A stretch of 64,000 nt of DNA from Novosphingobium sp. 32-60-15 (GCF_002280675.1 NZ_NCEN01000001.1:1-64000), one strand, 5' to 3'. Counted from the first letter of the stretch, positions 51,471 through 61,044 are shown. Numbers and translations are program-made. Notes: generated from the letters alone by a model not told the origin.

Positions 51471-52388
51471 ATGGGCACTGGCAAAGGTATCTGTGACGGG
51501 CGCACCGTCATCATCACAGGGGCAGCTGGCGGGCTTGGCCGCGCCTATGCGCTGGCGTTTGGTGCCGAGGGCGCGAACGTCGTGGTCAACGATATCGGCA
51601 CATCGCTGGGCGGTGACGGGCGCGATACCAGTGCGGCTGATCGCGTGGTTGACGAAATCAAGGCGGCAGGCGGCAATGCCATCGCCAATTACGAAGACAT
51701 CACGGATTGGGATGCCGCAGGGCGCATGGTCGAGGCTGCGCTTGCCGCGTTTGGCGATCTTCACGTCATCGTCAATAACGCCGGGATCGTGCGCGACCGG
51801 ATGTTCGTTTCGGCCACGCTGGACGAATGGGACGCAACCATGCACGTCCATTTGCGCGGCCACTTCTGCCTTGCGCGCCATGCCGTGAACTATTGGCGGG
51901 CCAAGCAGAAGGAAGGCCGCGATCCTGATGCGCGGATCATCAACACATCATCTGGTGCGGGTCTGCAAGGTTCGATTGCGCAAGCGGCCTATTCAACGGC
52001 AAAGGGCGGGATAGCCGCACTGACCCTTGTTCAGGCAGCAGAACTGGGCCGTTATGGCATAACCGCAAACGCTCTTGCCCCATCGGCGCGCACGCGGATG
52101 ACCGAGGGCGCTTTTGCCGAAAAGATGAAGACGGTCGAAGACGGTTTTGATGTGATGGACCCGGCCAATGTTGCGCCCACGGTTGTCTGGCTGGGCAGCG
52201 GCCAGAGTGCGCATGTGAGCGGCTGTGTCTTTGAACTCGAAGGCGGCAAGATCATGCTTGAAGACGGCTGGCGCGAGGGGCCGTTTGTCAATCAGGATGC
52301 GCGCTGGAACCCGGCCGAAGTTGGCGATGCGGTTGACAAGCTGCTGTCAGAGCGGGTGCCCCCGCGCAAGGTTTGGGGCACGGCTTAA
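51471..52388 (+). CDS. SDR of the multifunctional 17-beta-HSD4/Rv3548c type
   Basis: A 305-residue SDR closely like mycobacterial Rv3548c by eye: TGAAGGLGRAYALAFGAEGANVVVND at the start, NNAGIVRDRMF near 96, NTSSGAGLQGSIAQAAYSTAKGGI (Ser, Tyr and Lys) near 157-175, SARTRMTE and VAPTVVWLGS. This subgroup matches the hydroxyacyl-CoA dehydrogenase domain of peroxisomal multifunctional enzyme 2. It is likely the 3-hydroxyacyl-CoA dehydrogenase of a ring or side-chain beta-oxidation round in this operon. Confidence 0.87.
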   Translation: MGTGKGICDGRTVIITGAAGGLGRAYALAFGAEGANVVVNDIGTSLGGDGRDTSAADRVVDEIKAAGGNAIANYEDITDWDAAGRMVEAALAAFGDLHVIVNNAGIVRDRMFVSATLDEWDATMHVHLRGHFCLARHAVNYWRAKQKEGRDPDARIINTSSGAGLQGSIAQAAYSTAKGGIAALTLVQAAELGRYGITANALAPSARTRMTEGAFAEKMKTVEDGFDVMDPANVAPTVVWLGSGQSAHVSGCVFELEGGKIMLEDGWREGPFVNQDARWNPAEVGDAVDKLLSERVPPRKVWGTA

Positions 52389-52433
52389 ACCCGCTGCCCG
52401 CACAATTTTTCGTATTTTCAAGGATTTGGATCA

Positions 52434-53489
52434 ATGGAATTCGCCTTTACCGAAGAACAGGTGATGATTGCGGATACGGCTCGCGGGTTTTTTGCCGAAC
52501 ACGCCACCAGCGCGCGCACGCGCGCGGCGATGGCGGCTGATGGCATCGACCGCGAATTGTGGAGCAGCTTTTGCAACGAACTCGGGCTTGCCGGCGTTGG
52601 CGTGCCTGAAGCGTTGGGCGGCGCTGGTCTTGGCATGGTGGAATTTGCCCTGATCGCCGAAGCTGCGGGCGCGCAAGTGGCCGCTTTGCCGCTGATGGGC
52701 AATGCCCGTGCCGCCCATGCACTGGTTGCAGGCGGCACTCCAGAACAGCAAGCGCGCTGGTTGCCTGCGCTGGTTTCCGGTGAAAGCATTGCAACTTCGG
52801 CATCAAGTCAGGATGCGTCGTTCAGTAATGGCAAGCTTTCGGGCACGTTCCGCTTTGCTCCTCACGGCGGGTCTGCCGATCTGCTGCTGCTGACCGCTGG
52901 CGAGCAATGTCTGGTGGTAGAAGCCTCTGCGCCGGGAGTTGCGGTAACGGCTCATGTGACAATGGACCAAACGCGTCCTTTGGCGACGATCGTGCTGAAC
53001 AACGCGCCCGCAGAAACCGTGGCCGATCACGCTGCGGCCAACCGTGCGCTGGATGTAACCGGATTGATATGCCTTGCGGCTGAAGCCTTGGGAGGGGCAC
53101 AGGCGGCGCTGGACCGGACAGTGGCCTATTCCAAGGAACGTGTGCAGTTCGGACGCGCTATCGGATCGTTTCAGGCTTACAAGCATCGTCTGGCCGACAT
53201 GATGATCGAAATTGAGCAGGCGCGCTCTGCCGTCTATTGGGCGGCCTGCGCCATTGATGAAGGCAGCGACGAAGCGCAAATCGCGCTGCATTCGGCCAAG
53301 GCATTCTGCGCCGATACCTTCCATATGTGTGCCGGCAACATGATCCAGTTGCACGGCGGCATCGGCTTTACGTGGGAGCATGATGCGCACTTGTTCTTCA
53401 AGCGGGCGCGCTCGATCCTGTCGATGCTGGGCGATAGCCAGTGGCACCGTGAACAGATTGCTGCACTTGTTCTGGATCAGGCTGCATGA
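52434..53489 (+). CDS. Acyl-CoA dehydrogenase, partner-type subunit
   Basis: A 351-residue acyl-CoA dehydrogenase with a shortened middle domain (SGTFRFAPHGGSADLLLL) and C-terminal KERVQFGRAIGSFQAYKHRLADM near 237. AAGGAT lies before ATG 52434. Its stop overlaps the FadE30-like start (ATGA), so it probably forms a complex with it; this would be the third two-subunit acyl-CoA dehydrogenase in the window. Confidence 0.86.
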   Translation: MEFAFTEEQVMIADTARGFFAEHATSARTRAAMAADGIDRELWSSFCNELGLAGVGVPEALGGAGLGMVEFALIAEAAGAQVAALPLMGNARAAHALVAGGTPEQQARWLPALVSGESIATSASSQDASFSNGKLSGTFRFAPHGGSADLLLLTAGEQCLVVEASAPGVAVTAHVTMDQTRPLATIVLNNAPAETVADHAAANRALDVTGLICLAAEALGGAQAALDRTVAYSKERVQFGRAIGSFQAYKHRLADMMIEIEQARSAVYWAACAIDEGSDEAQIALHSAKAFCADTFHMCAGNMIQLHGGIGFTWEHDAHLFFKRARSILSMLGDSQWHREQIAALVLDQAA

Positions 53490-54664
53490 AGCTGGGCTTT
53501 TCAGCCGAGGATGAGGCCTTCCGCGCCGAATGCGCGGGTTGGCTGCAAGCGCAGATGGCAGGGCCGTTTGCGGATATTCGCGGTATTCCCAATCTGTGTG
53601 ACGAAATCCCGCGCCGCAAGGAATGGGAGCAGCAATTGGCCGCTGATCGCTGGTCGTGCATCGGTTGGCCTGCTGCGTGGGGCGGGCGTGATGCAACGCT
53701 GGCACAGCAAGTTATCTTTGCCGAAGAATATGCGCGGGCGGGCGCGCCCAACCGTATCAACCATATCGGTGTGGAACTGGCCGGGCCGACGATCCTTGCC
53801 TTCGGATCAGAGGCGCAAAAGGCGCAATATCTGCCCGATATTGTGGCGGGCAGGAAAATCTGGTGCCAGGGTTATTCAGAACCGGGCGCGGGATCGGACC
53901 TTGCCAATGTAAAGACCAAGGCCAGACTGGAAGATGGCGACTGGGTGGTTGATGGCCAGAAGGTCTGGACCAGCCTTGCGCATTATTCAGACATGATCTT
54001 TGTTGTCGCGCGCAGCGAAGAAGGATCGAAGGGGCCAAAGGGACTATCGTTCCTGCTGATGGACATGGATCAGCCCGGTGTCGAGGTTCGGCCCATCCGC
54101 CAGATCAATGGCGAGGCCGAGTTCAACGAGACTTTCCTGACCGAGGCGCGTTGCCCTGCCGATGCTATGCTTGGGGCAGCAGGTGACGGCTGGAAAGTGG
54201 CGATGGCGCTGCTGGCATTCGAACGCGGGGTATCCACGCTGGGCCAGCAGATGCAGTTCCGCAACGAACTGGATGCTGTAATCGCAGCGGCCCGGACCAA
54301 TGGAAAAGCAGCTGATCCGATCATCCGCCAGCGGATTGCCCAGGCGGAAATAGGCTTGCGGCTGATGCGCTATGGTGCGTTGCGGATGCTTTCGAACACC
54401 GACTTGTCCGACATCGATGGCGCGGCTTTGACCTACAAGATCCAGTGGGCCAAATGGCGGCGTGATCTGGGCGAACTGGCGATGGATGTGCTGGGGCAAG
54501 AGGCAGAGATTGCCGCGAGTAACCACTACGAATGGGGCGTACTTCCCAACATCTATTTATACAGCCGGTCTGACACGATTTACGGCGGCACCAATCAAAT
54601 CCAGCGCAACCTGATTGCCGAACGCGGCCTTGGCATGCCGCGTGAACCGAGAGGAATTTCATGA
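53486..54664 (+). CDS. fadE30: Acyl-CoA dehydrogenase, FadE30-like
   Basis: A 392-residue acyl-CoA dehydrogenase that resembles mycobacterial FadE30 (5OH-HIP-CoA dehydrogenase): EEYARAGAPNRINHIG, WCQGYSEPGAGSDLANV, GQKVWTSLAHYSD, FERGVSTLGQQ, GELAMDVLGQ and the end YGGTNQIQRNLIAERGLGMPRE. ATG 53486 overlaps the upstream stop and its own stop overlaps ipdF (ATGA). FadE30 desaturates the acid side chain of the HIP-CoA intermediate. Confidence 0.9.
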   Translation: MKLGFSAEDEAFRAECAGWLQAQMAGPFADIRGIPNLCDEIPRRKEWEQQLAADRWSCIGWPAAWGGRDATLAQQVIFAEEYARAGAPNRINHIGVELAGPTILAFGSEAQKAQYLPDIVAGRKIWCQGYSEPGAGSDLANVKTKARLEDGDWVVDGQKVWTSLAHYSDMIFVVARSEEGSKGPKGLSFLLMDMDQPGVEVRPIRQINGEAEFNETFLTEARCPADAMLGAAGDGWKVAMALLAFERGVSTLGQQMQFRNELDAVIAAARTNGKAADPIIRQRIAQAEIGLRLMRYGALRMLSNTDLSDIDGAALTYKIQWAKWRRDLGELAMDVLGQEAEIAASNHYEWGVLPNIYLYSRSDTIYGGTNQIQRNLIAERGLGMPREPRGIS

Positions 54665-55446
54665 CAGTCCCCGTCCCTGCCTATCCCGCGCCGCTGGGCA
54701 TGCTTAAAGGCAAGACCGTGGTGGTTACGGCCGCTGCCGGAACGGGCATCGGCTATGCCGTGGCCAAACGCGCCGCCGAAGAGGGCGCGCAAGTGCTGAT
54801 CAGCGATTTCCATGAACGCCGTCTTGGCGAAGCGGCTGACAGTATCGCCGCCGAAGTGGGCTGTGCGCGACCTGCCACATGCGTTTGCGATGTGACCAGC
54901 GAGGAGGCCGTGCTGGCCTTGCGCGATGCATCGCTTGCCGCGTTGGGCAAAGTCGATGTGCTGATCAACAATGCAGGCCTTGGCGGCGAGGTGAGCGTGG
55001 TCGATATGACCGACGACCAGTGGCACCGCGTGCTTGACGTGACGCTGACCAGCCTGTTCCGCATGACGCGCGCCTTCCTGCCTTCGATGTACGCCAACAA
55101 GTCGGGCGTCATGGTCAACAACGCATCGGTGCTGGGCTGGCGGGCGCAGCGGGGGCAGGCGCATTATGCCGCAGCCAAAGCGGGCGTGATGGCGTTTACC
55201 CGCTGTTCCGCGCTTGAAGCGGCCGATCACGGCGTGCGGATCAATGCCGTGGCGCCAAGCCTTGCGATGCACCCGTTCCTTGCCAAAGTGACGACCGAGG
55301 AAATGCTGGCACAACTGGTCAAGACCGAAGCTTATGGCCGCCCTGCCGAAGTGTGGGAAGTGGCCAATGTGATGATCTTTCTTGCCAGCGATCTTTCATC
55401 CTACATGACCGGCGAAATCGTCCCTGTCTCAAGCCAGAAGGCCTGA
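54661..55446 (+). CDS. ipdF: IpdF-like SDR (5-hydroxy-HIP-CoA dehydrogenase)
   Basis: A 261-residue SDR very like mycobacterial IpdF (Rv3559c) by eye: GKTVVVTAAAGTGIG, ISDFHERRLGE, NNAGLGGE, ADMTDD-like VVDMTDDQWHRVLDVTLTS, NNASVLGWRAQRGQAHYAAAKAGVMA (catalytic Ser, Tyr, Lys), and SSYMTGEIVPVSSQ at the end. IpdF oxidises the ring-D hydroxyl of the HIP-CoA intermediate. It overlaps the fadE30-like stop by four bases. Confidence 0.93.
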   Translation: MTVPVPAYPAPLGMLKGKTVVVTAAAGTGIGYAVAKRAAEEGAQVLISDFHERRLGEAADSIAAEVGCARPATCVCDVTSEEAVLALRDASLAALGKVDVLINNAGLGGEVSVVDMTDDQWHRVLDVTLTSLFRMTRAFLPSMYANKSGVMVNNASVLGWRAQRGQAHYAAAKAGVMAFTRCSALEAADHGVRINAVAPSLAMHPFLAKVTTEEMLAQLVKTEAYGRPAEVWEVANVMIFLASDLSSYMTGEIVPVSSQKA

Positions 55447-55449
55447 CCC

Positions 55450-55920
55450 GTGACTGTGATATTTGAAAAGCCCTCCGATCTGACCGGCAAGGAAGGCACA
55501 AAGCTGGGGCCAACAGAGTGGCTGGCCATAGAGCAGGATCGGGTTGATGGTTTTGCCGAGGTTACCGGTGATCACCAGTGGATCCATGTTGATGTAGAGC
55601 GGGCTAAGGCCGGACCGTTTGGCGGGACCATCGCGCACGGCTATCTTACCATGAGCCTCGTCAATTACTTCCTGCCGCAATTGATCGAAGTGCGCGGCTT
55701 TGCCCATGCGGTAAATGTTGGCGCGGACCGGCTGCGGTTCCTCAACCCCGTCAAAGTTGGCAGCCGCATTCGCGGGGTAGGTGAAATTGTTACGGTCGAG
55801 GAAGTGAAGGGCGGCATCCAGTCTGTCGTTCGCGTCACGGTCGAGATCGAGGGGCAGGACAAGCCCGCCTGTGTTGTTGATACCATAAGCCGTTATTTTC
55901 CGGAGGTGAGCCATGCCTGA
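55450..55920 (+). CDS. MaoC-like (R)-enoyl-CoA hydratase
   Basis: A 156-residue hot-dog-fold protein with the MaoC/(R)-hydratase motif FAEVTGDHQWIHVDVERAK (D, H catalytic) followed by PFGGTIAHGYLTMSL. Start GTG 55450 lies 3 bp after the ipdF stop, and its own end overlaps the ketosteroid isomerase start by 8 bases. It could hydrate an enoyl-CoA of the side chain or of the C/D-ring acid. Confidence 0.88.
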   Translation: MTVIFEKPSDLTGKEGTKLGPTEWLAIEQDRVDGFAEVTGDHQWIHVDVERAKAGPFGGTIAHGYLTMSLVNYFLPQLIEVRGFAHAVNVGADRLRFLNPVKVGSRIRGVGEIVTVEEVKGGIQSVVRVTVEIEGQDKPACVVDTISRYFPEVSHA

Positions 55921-56290
55921 TCCAGTCAAGATGGAAGCTGCTGTGCACGAATATGTTGCCGCCTTCGATGCCGGCAGCCCCGAGCGAGTTGCGGCGTTGT
56001 TTGCGCCCGATGCCAATGTGGAAGACCCCATCGGCAGTCCGGCCCATAACGGCCACGATGCGATCCTGGGCTTTTACACCGCTTCCATGCAAACCGGTGC
56101 GAAGCTCAAGCTGGATGGGCCCGTGCGGATTGCAGGCCCTTATGCCGCCTTTGCTTTCAGCGTGTTGTTGAACCTTGGCGGCAAGGACATGCATGTCGAT
56201 GTGATCGACACGTTCAAATTCAACGATGACAACAAGGTCATTGAAATGCGGGCCTATTTCGGCCCGACCAACATGCACGGCTTTGCCTGA
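55913..56290 (+). CDS. ksi: Steroid delta-5-isomerase (ketosteroid isomerase)
   Basis: A 125-residue NTF2-fold protein, the exact length of Comamonas testosteroni KSI. The catalytic residues Y14, D38 (NVEDPIGS) and D99 (DVIDTFKF) fall at identical positions, and AFAFSV, RAYFG and the ending G-A are also shared. It converts 3-oxo-delta-5 to delta-4 steroids. It overlaps the MaoC gene and precedes a thiolase by 26 bp. Confidence 0.94.
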   Translation: MPDPVKMEAAVHEYVAAFDAGSPERVAALFAPDANVEDPIGSPAHNGHDAILGFYTASMQTGAKLKLDGPVRIAGPYAAFAFSVLLNLGGKDMHVDVIDTFKFNDDNKVIEMRAYFGPTNMHGFA

Positions 56291-56316
56291 CCGCCAACCC
56301 GTTTAGAGGATATCCC

Positions 56317-57519
56317 ATGCGCGAAGCAGCGATTGTTTCCACCGCCCGTACCGGCGTTGGCAAGGCCTACCGTGGGGCCTTTAATGATACCGAAGCACCG
56401 GTTCTTTCAGCCCACGTCGTTAATGCGGCGCTAGACCGTGCCGGGATCGATCCGGCGCGGGTGGATGACGTGTACCTTGGCGTGGGCAATCACTGGAACA
56501 CGCAAAGCTACAATCTGGGGCGGTTGACCGTGCACGGATCAAAGCTGCCCGATAGCACTGGCGGCTTCACGCTTGATCGCAAATGTTCGTCAGGCCTGAA
56601 CGCCATCGCGCTTGCTGCACGCGGCATCATGTGCAACGAAATAGACGTTGCCGTTGCCGGCGGCATGGAAAGCATTTCGCTGACGCTTAACAAGCATGCG
56701 CCGCAATTCCGCAACCGGTCGGAATTCATCAAGGCGGCTGATCCTTATGCTTATATGGCAATGATCGAGACAGCCGAAATCGTTGCGGAACGCTATGGCA
56801 TCAGCCGTGAAGAGCAGGACCGTTTTGCAGCCCTTTCGCAACAGCGCGCATCTGCCGCCCAGGCGGCGGGCAAGTTCGATGACGAGATTGTGCCGATCAC
56901 GGTCATGAAGGCGCTGTTCGACAAGGAAGGCAATGAAACCGGCAAGGAAGAATGCACCCTTGCCAAAGACGAAGGCGTGCGCGCTGGCACAACGTACGAA
57001 GCCTTGGCGGGCCTGAAGCCTGTATTCAAAAACGGACAAGTCGTTGCCGAAGGCAAGCATGTGACAGCAGGCAACGCCAGCCAGCTGTCCGATGGCGCGT
57101 CGGCGCAAGTGCTGATGGATCTGGACACCGCCAAGGCTGAGGGGCGCCCGGTGCTGGGCATCTATCGCGGGTTCCAGGTGGCCGGATGCGGCGCGGATGA
57201 AATGGGCATCGGTCCGGTCTTTGCGATACCGAAGCTGCTGGATCGTGCGGGCCTGAAGCTTGACGATATCGGCCTGTTCGAAATCAACGAAGCCTTTGCC
57301 AGCCAGGCCGTCTATTGCCAACAGAAGCTGGGGATCGATCCTGACAAGCTGAACGTCAACGGCGGCGGCATTGCCATTGGCCATCCGTTCGGAATGACGG
57401 GTTCGCGCCTTGTTGGCCACGCCCTGATCGAAGGGAAACGGCGCGGCGTGAAATACGTGATCGTTTCGATGTGCGTGGCAGGCGGCATGGGTGCTGCCGG
57501 TCTGTTCGAAGTCGCCTGA
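56317..57519 (+). CDS. Thiolase (acetyl-CoA acyltransferase)
   Basis: A 400-residue thiolase with [14 protein letters not shown] near 88 (nucleophile Cys), [14 protein letters not shown] near 328, [16 protein letters not shown] near 349 (His) and [15 protein letters not shown] near 385 (second Cys). GAGGATAT lies before ATG 56317. Its pattern differs from the 49861 thiolase, so it may cleave a different 3-oxoacyl-CoA, perhaps side-chain derived. Confidence 0.87.
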   Translation: MREAAIVSTARTGVGKAYRGAFNDTEAPVLSAHVVNAALDRAGIDPARVDDVYLGVGNHWNTQSYNLGRLTVHGSKLPDSTGGFTLDRKCSSGLNAIALAARGIMCNEIDVAVAGGMESISLTLNKHAPQFRNRSEFIKAADPYAYMAMIETAEIVAERYGISREEQDRFAALSQQRASAAQAAGKFDDEIVPITVMKALFDKEGNETGKEECTLAKDEGVRAGTTYEALAGLKPVFKNGQVVAEGKHVTAGNASQLSDGASAQVLMDLDTAKAEGRPVLGIYRGFQVAGCGADEMGIGPVFAIPKLLDRAGLKLDDIGLFEINEAFASQAVYCQQKLGIDPDKLNVNGGGIAIGHPFGMTGSRLVGHALIEGKRRGVKYVIVSMCVAGGMGAAGLFEVA

Positions 57520-57530
57520 CGATTACGGCC

Positions 57531-59075
57531 ATGGCAACGCTGAACCCGCTTCCCCCGACCATCCCCCACGCTGCGCAGGCCGCTGCTGCGCAATGGGGCG
57601 CTGCGCCCGCTGTTATTGATCGGGGCGCGGTATGGAGCTTTGAACAACTGTGGCAGCACAGCCGCGCCGTTGCTTCATCGCTTCTGGCACAAGGTATCGG
57701 CGCGGGTGACCGCGTGGCAATCTGGGCGCCCAATTCGTGCGAATGGATTGTTGCCGCCATTGCGGCAATGACCTGCGGGGCAAGCGTGGTCACGCTGAAC
57801 ACCCGGCTGAAAGGGCGTGAGGCTGGCGATATCCTGCGCCGCACGAACACGCGCCTATTGTTCACCGTGGAAAGCTTCCTTGGCATTGATTATCGCGCGT
57901 TGATTGCAGACGAGGCGCTGCCCGCGCTTGAGCATATCGTGATGATTGGCGATGGCTTTGACGCCTTTGCGGCCTTGGGCAAAGGGGCTGATGATCCGGC
58001 AGCCTATGCCGCGCTGGCACAGATCGGTGCCGATACCGTGTCGGATATCCTGTTCACCAGCGGCACCACCGGCAGCCCCAAGGGCGTGCTGATGACGTAT
58101 GGCCAAGTGCTGCCGCAGGCGGCCGTATGGATCGCCAATACACGGTTGGTGACGGGGGATCGCTATCTGATCGTCAATCCGTTTTTCCACTCCTTCGGCA
58201 TGAAGGTTGGCTGGGTTGCGTGCATCCTTGCAGGAGCGGTGGCGGTGCCGATGCCGCAGTTCGATGTTGTCCAAGCCATTGATCTGATCGAGCGTGAACG
58301 GATAACTTTCATGCCCGGACCGCCGACGATTTTCCAGATGCTGCTGGCCGAACTGGACAAGCGGCAATGGGATTGTTCATCACTGCGGGGCGGGACCACC
58401 GGTGCTGCCACTGTGCCGCCATCGCTGGTTGAACGTATCCGCCGTGATCTGGGCATGACTGATCTGATCACGGCCTATGGCATGACGGAGTGCGTCAACA
58501 TCACCACTTGTGTGCCCGGTGACGACGCCGAAACCATTGCGCGGACGTGCGGTGCGGCATTTCCAGGCAATGAGGTGCGCGTGGCCGATGATGCGGGCAA
58601 TGAGGTGCCGCGTGGCCAGACCGGCGAAGTGCTCGTGCGCGGGCAGGGGGTCATGCTGGGATACCTTGATGATCCGACGGCCACAGCAGAAGCCATCGAC
58701 GCGCAAGGTTGGCTGCACACTGGCGACATCGGCACGATGGACGAGCGCGGCTATTTGCGCATCACGGATCGCAAGAAGGATTTGTACATCTCGGGCGGGT
58801 TCAATGTTTACCCCGCTGAAGTGGAAAAGCTGCTGGCCGAACATCCCGCAATCGGCATGGTTGCGGTGGTTGGCGTGCCCGATGAACGGCTGGGCGAGGT
58901 GGGACGCGCTTTCGTTGTGCTGCGTCCGGGCTCATCGGTCGCCGAAGCCGATTTGATCGCTTGGTCGCGTGAAAACATGGCAAATTACAAAGTGCCCCGC
59001 CAGTTCGTATTCGTCGACGATTTGCCACGCAACGCAGCGGGCAAAGTCCTTAAGACAGAACTGCGCGCGGCGTAG
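57531..59075 (+). CDS. fadD3: AMP-dependent acyl-CoA synthetase, FadD3-like
   Basis: A 514-residue class I ligase: P-loop FTSGTTGSPKGVLM near 175, YGMTECVNIT near 313, GWLHTGD near 393, DRKKDLYISGGFNVYPAEVEK near 411, and catalytic Lys in RNAAGKVLKTELR near the end. The GGFNVYPAEVE and DERLGEVG segments resemble mycobacterial FadD3, the HIP-CoA ligase that starts C/D-ring degradation. ATG 57531 is chosen; it is 11 bp after the thiolase. Placement in the ipd operon supports HIP as substrate. Confidence 0.88.
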   Translation: MATLNPLPPTIPHAAQAAAAQWGAAPAVIDRGAVWSFEQLWQHSRAVASSLLAQGIGAGDRVAIWAPNSCEWIVAAIAAMTCGASVVTLNTRLKGREAGDILRRTNTRLLFTVESFLGIDYRALIADEALPALEHIVMIGDGFDAFAALGKGADDPAAYAALAQIGADTVSDILFTSGTTGSPKGVLMTYGQVLPQAAVWIANTRLVTGDRYLIVNPFFHSFGMKVGWVACILAGAVAVPMPQFDVVQAIDLIERERITFMPGPPTIFQMLLAELDKRQWDCSSLRGGTTGAATVPPSLVERIRRDLGMTDLITAYGMTECVNITTCVPGDDAETIARTCGAAFPGNEVRVADDAGNEVPRGQTGEVLVRGQGVMLGYLDDPTATAEAIDAQGWLHTGDIGTMDERGYLRITDRKKDLYISGGFNVYPAEVEKLLAEHPAIGMVAVVGVPDERLGEVGRAFVVLRPGSSVAEADLIAWSRENMANYKVPRQFVFVDDLPRNAAGKVLKTELRAA

Positions 59076-59095
59076 AACAACACGGGGATATGAGG

Positions 59096-59866
59096 ATGAC
59101 CGTACGTTTCGAAGGCAAAGTTGCCCTGATTACAGGCGCAGCATCGGGCATAGGCCGGGCAGCGGCCATCCGCTTTGCGCAAGAAGGCGCACGCGTGTTC
59201 TGCGCCGACCTGAACTTTGCTGGTGCGGAGAACGTCGCTGCGGAAATTGGCGGGAACGCAGCGGCAATTCAGGTGGATGTGGCTGATTATGCAAGCAATC
59301 AGGCGATGGTTGCACAGGTCATGGAACAGGCAGGACAGTTGGACGTCGTGTTCCTCAACGCCGGTTTTTATGGCGCGGCCGAAGGATTGGACACGGTTGA
59401 CGAGGCCTTTTTCGATCGTGTTGTCGCAATCAATCTGAAGGGAACGTTCAACGGGATCAAGGCGGTGGAGCCGGTTATCGCCCAGGGCGGTGCTGTGGTC
59501 GTCACAGCATCGGCGGCGGGCGTGATCGGACATCCAGCCAATCCTGCATACAGCGCGGCCAAACACGGCATTGTCGGGTTGGTGAAATCGTGCGTTGATG
59601 CCTTTGCCGCACGCGGCGCGCGGATCAACGCTTTGTGCCCCGGTGGCGTCGAAACGCCGCTCATCGGCGCCGCAGATGTGCCGATGATCGACCCGCAGGA
59701 TTTGCCGCGCGTCGCGTTACGCGGGATGGGCAGCGCACAACATGTGGCCGAAGTTGCACTGTGGCTCGCAAGTCCGGCAGCGGGCTTTATCACCGGACAG
59801 GCGCAATTGCTGGACGCGGCGCTGCTCTCAACATTTGCACCGGTGATGTTGCCTGTTGGCCCTTAG
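59096..59866 (+). CDS. Short-chain dehydrogenase/reductase
   Basis: A 256-residue SDR, last of the 20-gene operon. TGAASGIG near residue 13, LNAGFYG in place of NNAG, Tyr/Lys in AYSAAKHGIVGL near 148. GGGGAT lies before ATG 59096, with ATG 59090 also possible. It precedes the LuxR-type regulator by about 58 bp. Confidence 0.84.
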   Translation: MTVRFEGKVALITGAASGIGRAAAIRFAQEGARVFCADLNFAGAENVAAEIGGNAAAIQVDVADYASNQAMVAQVMEQAGQLDVVFLNAGFYGAAEGLDTVDEAFFDRVVAINLKGTFNGIKAVEPVIAQGGAVVVTASAAGVIGHPANPAYSAAKHGIVGLVKSCVDAFAARGARINALCPGGVETPLIGAADVPMIDPQDLPRVALRGMGSAQHVAEVALWLASPAAGFITGQAQLLDAALLSTFAPVMLPVGP

Positions 59867-59924
59867 GACAGACAGCGAAGTTTCGCCCTTGGCCCAAGCC
59901 GCTTCAACCGCCTATGCTTGGGCC

Positions 59925-61043
59925 ATGGGCGATGTCATTGATCCTCAGTTTTCCGGCCTGTTGGCGCGGCTCTATGCCGGGATACAGGAAGAGCAACCAT
60001 GGCGTGGCTTTCTTGAGGCGCTGGCGCGGTGGATGGATTCCACATATGCCACGCTGATCATCACCGCGCCGGGCAAGGGAACGCCCGCCACATTCCTGAC
60101 GCCGGGAAGCAATCCCGATTTTGATGCCAATTACATGCAAAGCTTGTTTGCAGGCGATCCGTTTCAGGGTCTGGCTGACGGCACTGTCATTTCCTATGCC
60201 GAGTTCATGGCGGGCCTGCCTGCAGACGCCTTTCCGGAATACCGGCGGGTCATGGCCGAAAGCGGATTTGATCAGGTGCTGGGATTGGACCTGCAATTCG
60301 GGCGGCAAAGTTCGGGTAGCCAGCGCGTTGATGATGGCCGCTATGAAGCGCGCTTTCGCCTCAGTCGTCATAATTCGCTGCCCAATTTCACACACGCTGA
60401 CCGCGCGCGGTTGCAGGTGTTGGCCGATCACCTCAGAATAGCGGTCAGGTTGTATGAAAAGCTGCAGTTTGCCGGTGCAGAACACGGCGTCTTTCATGCA
60501 ACGGCGCAGGGTTTAGGGCTGGCGCTTGTCGTTTTGGATCGCAATCGCCGGATTGTCAGCACGAATGCACTGGCCGACAGCCTGATAGAGGAGGCTGCGG
60601 GGCTGTTGCGCAGGGGGGATGAACTGCTCTTTGCCGATCCTGCGCACCAGCGCACCGTTACCGATCTGCTGGCTGGTACGAACGCATCCGGTCTTACGCG
60701 CTTTCGCATAGAGCGAGCAGGTCAGAGCGATCTTGTCGTTACGGCGCGGCCCTTGAATGTCAGCGCTATCCACGCTGGAGCGGGCGCGCTGGCGCTGTTC
60801 ATCGCACGCCCCGGCCCTGATAAACGCGCCGACCCGCAAACCCTGCGCGATTTGTTAGGCCTGACCATGGCCGAAGCCCGTCTGGCTGCATCGCTGGCCG
60901 AAGGGCTAAGCCTTGTTCAAGCGGCCAAGCGCTTGGGCATCGCACACAACACCGCCAAAGCGCAGCTCAGTTCGGTCTTTGCCAAGACTGGCGTCCACCG
61001 CCAAGCCCAGCTGATTGCTCTTCTGGGCTCTTTGGGCGTTTAG
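59925..61043 (+). CDS. LuxR-type HTH regulator (TeiR-like)
   Basis: About 372 residues. A LuxR-type C-terminal helix-turn-helix (LTMAEARLAASLAEGLSLVQAAKRLGIAHNTAKAQL, about 315-355) follows a long N-terminal sensory region with a PAS-like middle (ALVVLDRNRRIVSTNALADSL near 215). The layout resembles TeiR of Comamonas testosteroni, a LuxR-family activator of steroid genes. ATG 59925 lacks a strong Shine-Dalgarno; a TTG at 59856 is in frame. It may be co-transcribed with the big operon and control it. Confidence 0.83.
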   Translation: MGDVIDPQFSGLLARLYAGIQEEQPWRGFLEALARWMDSTYATLIITAPGKGTPATFLTPGSNPDFDANYMQSLFAGDPFQGLADGTVISYAEFMAGLPADAFPEYRRVMAESGFDQVLGLDLQFGRQSSGSQRVDDGRYEARFRLSRHNSLPNFTHADRARLQVLADHLRIAVRLYEKLQFAGAEHGVFHATAQGLGLALVVLDRNRRIVSTNALADSLIEEAAGLLRRGDELLFADPAHQRTVTDLLAGTNASGLTRFRIERAGQSDLVVTARPLNVSAIHAGAGALALFIARPGPDKRADPQTLRDLLGLTMAEARLAASLAEGLSLVQAAKRLGIAHNTAKAQLSSVFAKTGVHRQAQLIALLGSLGV

Positions 61044-61044
61044 A

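Noticed and set aside
55913..56290. Generic SnoaL protein instead of ketosteroid isomerase
   Set aside because: Exact 125-residue length and Y14/D38/D99 at the KSI positions make KSI the better call.
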